The notes beneath the pieces are model-generated. The model was not told where the DNA came from. It saw nothing but the letters and a program-made list of their open reading frames with translations, and searched no databases. Positions 23,959 to 29,950 of a stretch of DNA of 29,950 bases are shown here, one piece after another; position 1 is the stretch's first letter; each line of letters begins with the position of its first letter. Position numbers and translations under genes: made by a program. Location: NCBI GenBank assembly GCA_046590705.1, contig JBKJUK010000128.1:1-29950 (forward strand), read 5' to 3'. The stretch is from JBKJUK01 sp046590705 (GTDB lineage Bacteria; Acidobacteriota; Thermoanaerobaculia; Gp7-AA8).

Positions 23959-24231
23959 TCAGCTGGGGACCAGAGAACGGGGCGGTGGAGTCTTCTTTCC
24001 CTTTGATGTGAGATCACGCAAGGCGTCGTAGAGTTGCGAGTATCTCTCCGGGTCCGTGAGAAATTCGGTCCGGCACGCTTCTGAGGTCAGCACGAAGACT
24101 CTGCTGTCGTATTCAGCCGTGAAGTTCGAAGTCGCATCGGGTGCGATACAGCCTGGAGGAAAGGCGTCCTGACCACGCAGGAGCGACGCGAAACAGACCA
24201 GCGAGAGTGCCAGGTAGAAGTTCGCGCGCAT
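23959..24231 (-). CDS. Secreted small protein with degenerate YHS-like domain
   Basis: A 90-residue protein with a signal peptide (MRANFYLALSLVCFASLLRGQ). The mature part has a YHS-like layout: a Cys in PPGCIAPD, a beta segment YDSRVFVLTSEAC and the typical tail FLTDPERYSQL. YHS domains are associated with copper or other metal binding. Only one Cys of the first pair is present, so metal binding may be altered. The start overlaps the TlpA stop by 1 nt (TGATG), so it is translationally coupled to that gene, which has its own related domain. Confidence 0.72.
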   Translation of the reverse strand: MRANFYLALSLVCFASLLRGQDAFPPGCIAPDATSNFTAEYDSRVFVLTSEACRTEFLTDPERYSQLYDALRDLTSKGKKTPPPRSLVPS

Positions 24232-24908
24232 CAGCGAGGTTGAGCGAGTGCTTTCTCGATCTCGCGAAGCATGGCTGCTTTGTCCGCTTCGCCGCCGTAG
24301 CGACGAATGATTTTCCCGTCGCGACCGACGAGAACGAGCGAGGGCAGAGTGCTGATCCGGTAGGCATTCCATACTTCATTCGTGCAGGCCAGAGTCGGAT
24401 AGGTAACGCGGGCGGCCGCCACGGCTCTCTTCACCAGATCGGCTCGATCGTCCACTGTGAGACCGACCACTGAAAAGCCCTGCGCGCGGTACTTTGTATG
24501 GAGGGCCTGCAACTCCGGTAGTGCTTTCATGCAGGGCTTGCAAAACGTCGCCCAGAAATCGAGCAGCAGCACATCATTGCCGAGCGATTTCAGACTCACA
24601 GATTTTCCGGTGAGATCCTTGAGCGCGAATTGCGGCGCCGGCTTCCCTTCGTCAGTGTTCAGGAATTCAACCGGATTCCGCAGGAACTCGACCTTACATT
24701 CGAGGCTGCAGAACGAGTACGTCTTACCCTTGTAGACGGCCGTGGCTTCCACCGGCTCGAAGCCGGCACCTTCCCGCGGCCCACAGACCGCGCATACGAC
24801 GCGGTCCTTCGCTTTCGCCCCGAGGGCGTCGGTGACGATGAGAAGGGATAGAACGAGGATGACTGCTCGCATGGCAAGGGTCAGCATGTGCCAAAGAACG
24901 CCAGACAT
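24231..24908 (-). CDS. TRASH/YHS-TlpA thioredoxin fusion, exported
   Basis: A 225-residue protein with an N-terminal hydrophobic signal or anchor (about 14-30). A metal-binding TRASH/YHS-like module follows: C39 and C42 in CAVCG, C67 and C71 in YSFCSLECKVEFLRNPVEF. Then comes a TlpA-type thioredoxin fold with active site CKPC (123-126) in LLDFWATFCKPCMKALPEL and a cis-Pro STLPSLVLV loop. It would act as a periplasmic thiol-disulfide reductase, perhaps handing electrons to a copper or haem maturation partner. Start ATG 24908 has purine-rich sequence upstream; ATG 24872 is an alternative with a tidier signal peptide. It heads the minus-strand operon with the YHS-like and barrel genes, divergent from the radical SAM gene. 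Confidence 0.87.
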   Translation of the reverse strand: MSGVLWHMLTLAMRAVILVLSLLIVTDALGAKAKDRVVCAVCGPREGAGFEPVEATAVYKGKTYSFCSLECKVEFLRNPVEFLNTDEGKPAPQFALKDLTGKSVSLKSLGNDVLLLDFWATFCKPCMKALPELQALHTKYRAQGFSVVGLTVDDRADLVKRAVAAARVTYPTLACTNEVWNAYRISTLPSLVLVGRDGKIIRRYGGEADKAAMLREIEKALAQPR

Positions 24909-25077
24909 TCTCGTTCTCTTCCCTTCTTCATGTGCGAATTTGGGTCGGTGATCTCTTCACGCGGGAGTGGAGACTCTACGATCTGTAGCGTTCCGGGGCG
25001 TGCACCGAAATTGTTCTCGAGACCACCGGGAGTCGTAATAAAACTACGCATGGATTCGTTCTCGGATCTGCCTGCTG

Positions 25078-26334
25078 ATGGAACTTTCCTCGAAACTGAA
25101 AATCCTGGCCGACTCGGCCAAATACGACGCCTCCTGCGCCAGCAGCGGCGCGAAACGTAAAGGTACGCCTGACGGAATCGGACACACCGATGGGACCGGA
25201 ATCTGTCACAGCTACACACCTGATGGCCGCTGCGTATCCCTGCTGAAAATCCTGCTCACCAACTTCTGTATCTACGACTGCGTTTTTTGCGTGAACCGGG
25301 TGTCGAGCGATGTGCCGAGGGCTCGTTTCAATCCGGACGAGGTGGTGAAGCTCGCACTCGACTTTTATAAGCGGAATTACATCGAGGGCCTGTTTCTCAG
25401 TTCAGGCATCATTCAGAGTCCCGACTACACCATGGAGCAATTGATCATGGTGGCCAGGACACTAAGACAAACGCATCGCTTCAACGGCTATATCCATTTG
25501 AAAGCCATTCCCGGCGCATCGGAAGCACTCATCGCCGAAGCTGGCCGATGGGCGGACAGGCTGAGCGCGAACATCGAACTCCCGACCCCTTCTGACCTCA
25601 CCCGCCTCGCTCCCGACAAGGATTCCGTCGTCATTCAACAGACCATGGGGCAGGTGGAGCAGCGGGTCACCGAGGCAAAAGCGGAGAAGAAGAAACGCAG
25701 CAGCGCTCCACTGTTCGCGCCGGCAGGTCAGACCACGCAGATGGTGGTTGGAGCGACGGAGACGAGTGACACGGCTATTCTTGCAACGGCAACGACGCTC
25801 TACAGCAAATTCGGATTGCGGCGTATTTACTATTCAGCCTTCAGCCCGTTTCAGAATGCCGACGCGCGGCTACCGCTGAAAGCGCCACCTCTGGTGCGCG
25901 AGCATCGTCTCTATCAGGCCGACTGGCTCATGCGTTTCTATGGATTCAAGGCCACCGAGCTCACGACTGCGGAGCATCCCGACCTCGACCTGACCCGCGA
26001 TCCCAAGATGGCCTGGGCTCTGCGCAATCGCTCCTTCTTCCCGCTGGATGTGAACCTGGCTTCACGTGAAGCTTTGCTTCGTATTCCGGGTCTGGGGTAT
26101 CGGAATGTCGAGCGCATCCTGTCGATCCGCCGCTACCATCGGCTCACGCTGGCGGATCTGGCGAAACTGCGCGTGGCCATGAACCGGATACGGCCCTTCG
26201 TGCTCACCAGCGACTTCAATCCTGACGCACTGTCCATCGACAGTTTGCAGCTACCGGAGCGAATCGTTCCGCCACCGAGCGCACAGCTGTCGCTTTTCTC
26301 GGCGGAAGTGTCCGCAGTCTCCGGCCAGCTTTGA
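25078..26334 (+). CDS. Radical SAM protein linked to UDG (DNA modification/repair)
   Basis: A 418-residue enzyme. The SAM-binding [4Fe-4S] motif CxxxCxxC is C64-IYD-C68-VF-C71, in a domain starting CHSYTPDGRCVSLLKILLTN. The C-terminal part has a helix-hairpin-helix (NLASREALLRIPGLGYRNVERIL, about 322-345), typical of DNA contact. This arrangement and the overlapping downstream DUF4130-UDG gene match the pair known as radical SAM-linked UDG. The reaction is unproven, but DNA modification or repair is the usual proposal. The stop overlaps the next start by 4 nt (TTGA). Confidence 0.93.
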   Translation: MELSSKLKILADSAKYDASCASSGAKRKGTPDGIGHTDGTGICHSYTPDGRCVSLLKILLTNFCIYDCVFCVNRVSSDVPRARFNPDEVVKLALDFYKRNYIEGLFLSSGIIQSPDYTMEQLIMVARTLRQTHRFNGYIHLKAIPGASEALIAEAGRWADRLSANIELPTPSDLTRLAPDKDSVVIQQTMGQVEQRVTEAKAEKKKRSSAPLFAPAGQTTQMVVGATETSDTAILATATTLYSKFGLRRIYYSAFSPFQNADARLPLKAPPLVREHRLYQADWLMRFYGFKATELTTAEHPDLDLTRDPKMAWALRNRSFFPLDVNLASREALLRIPGLGYRNVERILSIRRYHRLTLADLAKLRVAMNRIRPFVLTSDFNPDALSIDSLQLPERIVPPPSAQLSLFSAEVSAVSGQL

Positions 26335-27779
26335 TCAACGTTCAACTTCCCGCAGTCCTCGAAGAATGGCAGAGCGCAGCGCGTGCGCTTCTGCTCAGCG
26401 GGACATCGCCCGTCGATGTGCGCTGGATCGATCAGCAGGTTGCGCAGCAGGACATGTTCAGTAGCGAGCGCCCGCTTCATCCGGAGACACTCGCCGATCT
26501 GCTTTCACCTGCCACGGAGCAACCGGCTAGAGTTCCGCGAAGATTCGCAGAGCTGGCGAAATTCGTGGCGGTGCATCGAGATCCGGAGCGCTGGAAGCTG
26601 CTCTACTCGGTGCTGTGGCGGCTCGAACATGAGAACAGGAATCTGCTCAAGGTCGAGACCGACGATGAGGTCTCCGAACTCCTCCGCCTGGAGAAGCAGG
26701 TCCGTCGCGACGTTCACAAGATGCATGCCTTCGTACGCTTCAGGAAAGTGTCAGGGGATGAAGAGCAGTTCGTAGCCTGGTACCGTCCGGATCACTCCAT
26801 CGCTGAGCTGGTCGCGCCGTTTTTCAAGGAGCGCTTCGCATCGATGCTCTGGTCGATCGTGACGCCCGATCGGTCCATCCACTGGAATGGAAAAGAGCTT
26901 TCCTTCGCTGAGGGAGCGGGACGGGAAGTCGCTCCTACCGAGGATAAACTCGAAGCGTTATGGCGAACGTACTACGCGTCGATTTTCAATCCCGCCCGAA
27001 CCAACCTGCGGGCCATGCGCAGCGAACTGCCTGTAAGGTTCTGGAGAGATCTGCCGGAGTCCGCCGAGATCGCCTCGCTGATTTCACGCGCGAAAGACCG
27101 TGTTGCAGAGATGGTTACCACGCAGGAGCAGGCTGACGACGCAACGCCATTCCTGCCAACCACACGCACTCTCGACGCGCTCGAATCGGCAGCAGCGGCG
27201 TGCCGCGGTTGCGACTTGTACCGTGATGCAACGCAGACGGTGTTCGGTAAGGGTCCGGTGAACGCTCGGCTTGTGTTCGTCGGCGAGCAACCGGGAGATC
27301 ATGAGGATCGCAGTGGCGAGCCTTTTATCGGACCGGCCGGAGCAGTCTTCGATGACGCACTTCTGCAGGCCGGAATCAATCGCGCCGAGGTCTACGTCAC
27401 GAACGCCGTGAAGCACTTCAAGCATGAAGTGCGAGGCAAGCAGCGAATCCACAAAACCCCGCGGCTTTCAGAGGTCGTGGCCTGCCGCCCCTGGGTCGAC
27501 GCCGAGCTCCAGGCCATCGCGCCACAACTAGTGGTCTGCCTCGGGGCTACCGCCAGCCGCGCCTTGCTCGGCGCACGCTATCAACTGATGAAAGAGCGCG
27601 GCGCGCTGACTGAACTTCCGAACGGCACGCCAGCGCTGGCCACAGTGCATCCATCGGCAATTCTTCGAGCGAGCACGCCAGAGAGTTCGGCTGAATTGTT
27701 TGGATTTTTGGTGCGCGACCTACAGACCGCGGCGAAGACTCTCGAGGCGGGCCGTAGGCTGCCGCCGAATGGAGAATGA
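26331..27779 (+). CDS. udgX: DUF4130-UdgX uracil-DNA glycosylase fusion
   Basis: A 482-residue protein with two parts. Residues about 75-230 are DUF4130 (signature KMHAFVRFR). Residues about 285-475 are a UdgX-type glycosylase: Fe-S cysteines C291 and C294 in CRGCDLY, GEQPGDHEDRSGEPFIGPAG (318-337), and the UdgX-specific loop GKQRIHKTP with H374. In mycobacterial UdgX the equivalent His forms a covalent bond to the abasic sugar after uracil removal. TVHPSAILR completes the active site. TTG 26331 overlaps the radical SAM stop and is the coupled start. The pair probably handles uracil or a modified base in DNA, with UdgX as scout or trap. Confidence 0.93.
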   Translation: MINVQLPAVLEEWQSAARALLLSGTSPVDVRWIDQQVAQQDMFSSERPLHPETLADLLSPATEQPARVPRRFAELAKFVAVHRDPERWKLLYSVLWRLEHENRNLLKVETDDEVSELLRLEKQVRRDVHKMHAFVRFRKVSGDEEQFVAWYRPDHSIAELVAPFFKERFASMLWSIVTPDRSIHWNGKELSFAEGAGREVAPTEDKLEALWRTYYASIFNPARTNLRAMRSELPVRFWRDLPESAEIASLISRAKDRVAEMVTTQEQADDATPFLPTTRTLDALESAAAACRGCDLYRDATQTVFGKGPVNARLVFVGEQPGDHEDRSGEPFIGPAGAVFDDALLQAGINRAEVYVTNAVKHFKHEVRGKQRIHKTPRLSEVVACRPWVDAELQAIAPQLVVCLGATASRALLGARYQLMKERGALTELPNGTPALATVHPSAILRASTPESSAELFGFLVRDLQTAAKTLEAGRRLPPNGE

Positions 27780-27823
27780 TGGAAGCAGAATGGAGAATCC
27801 AAAAAGTCGAAACAAGAGAAGAC

Positions 27824-27998
27824 GTCATTCCGATGAGCCGCGCGACCGACGATGTTCCGCAGCGTGAAGTGCGAAGAGGAATCTCCGTTCCGCGCCGACG
27901 AGGTGTGACTCAACGTCTGCGCGGCGCGGAACGGAGATTCCTCTTCGCACTTTGACCCACGTAAACGCGCAGCAGCAATGCGTGCTCATCGGAATGAC
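27824..27998. repeat. Large palindromic repeat, copy 3 (perfect 28-bp inner stem)
   Basis: Outer arms GTCATTCCGATGAGC (27824-27838) and GCTCATCGGAATGAC (27984-27998) pair 15/15. Inner arms 27869-27896 and 27923-27950 pair 28/28 around a 26-nt loop. The outer and inner organisation is as in copies 1 and 2, but the inner sequence differs. It occupies most of the 331-bp gap after the UdgX gene; a GAATGGAGAAT-type heptamer remnant lies at 27768-27800. Confidence 0.9.
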
Positions 27999-28040
27999 GC
28001 GCGTAACAATACGATTACGAACATGCGCTGTTCTGCCGCC

Positions 28041-28060
28041 CTGACTCCGGCCCCCGGCCC
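28041..28060. repeat. GC-rich repeat, left partner of an inverted pair
   Basis: CTGACTCCGGCCCCCGGCCC is the exact inverse complement of 28948-28967. The two copies bracket the OsmC/DCC operon. The core GGGGCCG is again a 7-nt unit. Confidence 0.75.
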
Positions 28061-28110
28061 CAAAGTTGCGTAGATCCTCGTGCGACCCTCTTCGCAAGCA
28101 GACCACATCA

Positions 28111-28479
28111 ATGAAAATTCAACTCACTTCCGATACATCGCTCACTGCTGAAGACTCGGGCGGGCCGCTCACCGTCGAAGCGGACAACGAGCAGCGCATT
28201 TACTCACCGTTTCACATGCTGGCCAGCGGACTCGCGGTTTGCACTTTCTCGGTCCTGCAATCGTGGGCCAGCCACGCCAGCCTCGAGACCAGCGGACTTC
28301 GCGTTGAGATCAACTGGGTTTTCGCAGAGAGTCCGCATCGCATCGGCGAGCTTAAAGTGGCCATTCACTGGCCCGGACTACCTCCCGCGCGGCAGGCCGC
28401 AGCCAAACGGGCCGCCGAACTCTGTCCCATCCATCACACCTTCGTACATCCTCCAACGATCGGGATTGAGGTGGTCTGA
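28111..28479 (+). CDS. OsmC-like protein
   Basis: A 122-residue cytoplasmic protein with the two redox cysteines of the OsmC/Ohr fold: C44 in FHMLASGLAVCTFSVLQ and C105 in AAELCPIHHTF. OsmC/Ohr proteins reduce organic hydroperoxides; some OsmC-like members have other thiol roles. ATG 28111 (MKIQLTSD) is preferred to an upstream in-frame start. Its stop overlaps the DCC gene start by 1 nt, so the two are one unit, plausibly sharing thiol chemistry. Confidence 0.88.
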   Translation: MKIQLTSDTSLTAEDSGGPLTVEADNEQRIYSPFHMLASGLAVCTFSVLQSWASHASLETSGLRVEINWVFAESPHRIGELKVAIHWPGLPPARQAAAKRAAELCPIHHTFVHPPTIGIEVV

Positions 28480-28928
28480 TGGTTCAGGTAGTGCGCTTCA
28501 CCGTGGCCGGTGCCACTGCCGAATCGTTCGATCCACAGGGACGCGCGTTCACCGTGATCTACGACGGTCACTGCAAAGTCTGCACACGACTCTCGGCGGT
28601 GTTGAGAAAATGGGAAGGCAACAACGAGCTCAATGTCGTGTCGTCACAGATGCCGGGAGTGCAGGCCAGCTTTCCCTGGATACCGCCAGGTGCGTACCAG
28701 GAGTCGCTCCAACTCATCGGCCCAGGCGGCGCCACCTGGCAAGGGGCCGCTGCAATCGAGCAACTGCTCACCATCCTTCCAAGAGGGGGGCTCTTCGGCT
28801 GGCTCTTCAAACTCCCCTTCGCCCGCACCCTCGCGGATCGCTTCTACCGCTGGTTCGCCAAGAACCGATACCGCTTCGGCTGCGGAGAACACTGCCAGGT
28901 ACGGCCACAGGATCTGAAGTTTGATTGA
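28479..28928 (+). CDS. DCC family (DUF393) thiol-disulfide protein
   Basis: A 149-residue protein with the DCC signature FTVIYDGHCKVCTRLS (CxxC at 32-35) and the family C-terminus YRWFAKNRYRFG followed by GCGEHC. Members are small thioredoxin-like proteins proposed to act in thiol exchange. It overlaps OsmC by one nt. A partner role in reducing the OsmC-like peroxidase is inferred. Confidence 0.9.
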   Translation: MVQVVRFTVAGATAESFDPQGRAFTVIYDGHCKVCTRLSAVLRKWEGNNELNVVSSQMPGVQASFPWIPPGAYQESLQLIGPGGATWQGAAAIEQLLTILPRGGLFGWLFKLPFARTLADRFYRWFAKNRYRFGCGEHCQVRPQDLKFD

Positions 28929-29379
28929 TGTGGTGGGATCGGGCCGGGGGCCGGGGGCCGGAGTCAGCGGCGCAACACACCGAGTAGTCGCGTTCAGCGC
29001 CTTCGTGACGACCGTCTGCGCCGAATCATGGCGGAGCTCGCGCTCTTTCATTCCGAACCCGGAACCGCGCTGCGCGGCGACTGCGAGAAAGAAACAGCAT
29101 CGCTGAGCAGCAGAAGGAGCGCCGTCATCCCGAGCGCGGAATCGGCGCGTGACGCCGGTTCTACAGACATGAACGGGTTGCTCCTCACAGCGAGTAGTCG
29201 CCGAGAATCGTAAGCACCGCTCCTGCAATAAACACACGGAGCCCCGGAGGGGCGGCATCTCTTTAGCCACGGCCGTGAGGCCGTGGACCGCGCATCGCGG
29301 CACCTGGCCCCTGGCCCCGAGACTCTGTTCGAGAGAAGTGAGCACCGTATTTCCGACGCACTGCACTAGAATTCGGGGT
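28929..29379. repeat. 451-bp repeat-rich intergenic region
   Basis: Holds no gene I can support. Visible: the right GC-rich repeat 28948-28967; a truncated half copy of the large palindromic repeat (GCCGTCATCCCGAGCG, 29121-29136); and three small hairpins in series: GCCCC/GGGGC (29241-29253), CCACGGCC/GGCCGTGG (29267-29286) and CCGCG/CGCGG (about 29288-29300). A TGGCCCC heptamer pair follows (about 29304-29317). The GGT promoter is presumably after 29320. Confidence 0.7.
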
Positions 29380-29950
29380 ATGAGATCGCTTAGGACTTGT
29401 GCCGCCCTCGCCGCGTTGTCTGCTGTTTCCCTCACCAGCCCTCTACTTGCGCAACGGACGCAGAAACCGCCGCTCCATGGAAGTCACTGGATGGCCATCA
29501 CTGGTAAGCCGCTTGGTGCGACTGCCGGAGCGATGATGTTTCAGAAGGGCGGGAATGCGGTCGATGCAGCTGCGGCCATGCTCGGGGCCACGGCCACCAT
29601 GTGGGACACGCTGGGATGGGGCGGCGAAACGCAGGCGCTCATCTACAACCCGAAAACTGGAAAGGTCATCGGAATCAATGCACTGGGCGTCGCTCCAACC
29701 GGAGCAACGCCCGAGTTTTATCGTGGCAAGGGAATGCAGTATCCGCCTGAGTATGGGCCGCTGGCAGCAGTCACGCCCGGAACTCCGGGCGGCCTGATGA
29801 CCATGCTCGCCGAGTACGGAACGATGTCGCTCAAGGATGTTCTTGCACCCGCGATCCAGATGGCCGACGGCTATCCGATCGAGAGGCAGGCCGCAGATAC
29901 GATCGAGCGGCAGAAGAAGTGGATCAAGCAGTGGCCATACTCTGTGAAAG
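29380..29950 (+). CDS. Gamma-glutamyltransferase family protein, N-terminal part (3' end outside window)
   Basis: A 190-residue fragment with a signal peptide ending SPLLA before QR, then the N-terminal GGT pattern: the GAMMFQKGGNAVDAAAAMLG segment, LGVAPTGATPEFY, AVTPGTPGGLMTML and LKDVLAPAIQMADGYP. GGTs are periplasmic Ntn-hydrolases that mature by self-cleavage at a Thr further downstream, outside this window, so activity cannot be judged. They hydrolyse or transfer the gamma-glutamyl group of glutathione and related peptides. The frame is open to the last base. Confidence 0.92.
   Translation, partial: MRSLRTCAALAALSAVSLTSPLLAQRTQKPPLHGSHWMAITGKPLGATAGAMMFQKGGNAVDAAAAMLGATATMWDTLGWGGETQALIYNPKTGKVIGINALGVAPTGATPEFYRGKGMQYPPEYGPLAAVTPGTPGGLMTMLAEYGTMSLKDVLAPAIQMADGYPIERQAADTIERQKKWIKQWPYSVK

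Noticed and set aside
28644..29435. 263-residue minus-strand open frame across the DCC gene and its downstream gap
   Set aside because: Overlaps a recognised gene and repeat DNA; composition unlike a real protein.

Overview
The window is chromosomal, moderately GC-rich by eye, and comes from a Gram-negative bacterium. It encodes outer-membrane barrels, a lipid A phosphoethanolamine transferase, an RND efflux pump, Tat and Sec signal peptides and an exosortase. The combination of XrtH-type exosortase plus partner, a DUF3034 barrel, a radical SAM/UdgX pair, many small ECF sigma/anti-sigma pairs and abundant dispersed intergenic repeats suggests a soil or sediment Acidobacteriota (possibly Thermoanaerobaculia) or a relative. 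No rRNA or other marker is present, so this placement is inference. There is no phage, plasmid, IS transposase, CRISPR array or tRNA that I can support.

Layout. 1-4442: the C-terminal part of a CusA-type Cu/Ag RND pump with an unusual C-terminal YtkA-like extension, then an EptA-family transferase. 4701-9037: a tight four-gene operon of periplasmic cupredoxin, membrane GGDEF-EAL enzyme, DUF3034 barrel and a truncated haemoglobin lipoprotein. 9344-10318 (minus): aldo/keto reductase. 10441-11506: exosortase H and its associated membrane protein. 11566-12708 (minus): anti-sigma, small membrane protein and ECF sigma, divergent from 12813-14374 (DM13-domain secreted protein and barrel). 14477-14890: lone receiver. 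15066-16449 (minus): DUF1801 protein and a second ECF sigma/anti-sigma pair, divergent from 16529-17988 (membrane cytochrome b plus Tat-exported SUOX-fold molybdoenzyme). 18257-19261: a receiver divergent from a degenerate receiver. 19396-21292: CrcB/FluC and a phytoene-desaturase-like flavoprotein. 21309-21497 (minus): a small coiled-coil protein. 21829-23148: Xaa-Pro dipeptidase. 23407-24908 (minus): TRASH-TlpA fusion, YHS-like protein and a barrel-like protein. 25078-27779: radical SAM protein and a DUF4130-UdgX uracil-DNA glycosylase. 28111-28928: OsmC-like and DCC proteins. 29380-end: start of a gamma-glutamyltransferase.

Two themes recur. The first is copper and redox handling in the envelope: CusA-YtkA, cupredoxin, globin, DM13, SUOX/cytochrome b, TRASH-TlpA, YHS, OsmC and DCC, with two ECF systems each divergent from a redox operon. 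The second is a dense set of non-coding repeats. These are (i) large imperfect palindromes of about 155-180 bp, three full copies plus a half copy; (ii) heptanucleotide tandem repeats of several unrelated sequences; and (iii) an 8-bp-stem hairpin repeat that forms perfect 26-bp terminal inverted repeats around one 176-bp element. Five of the six convergent gene junctions carry such an element, while only one of the six divergent junctions does.
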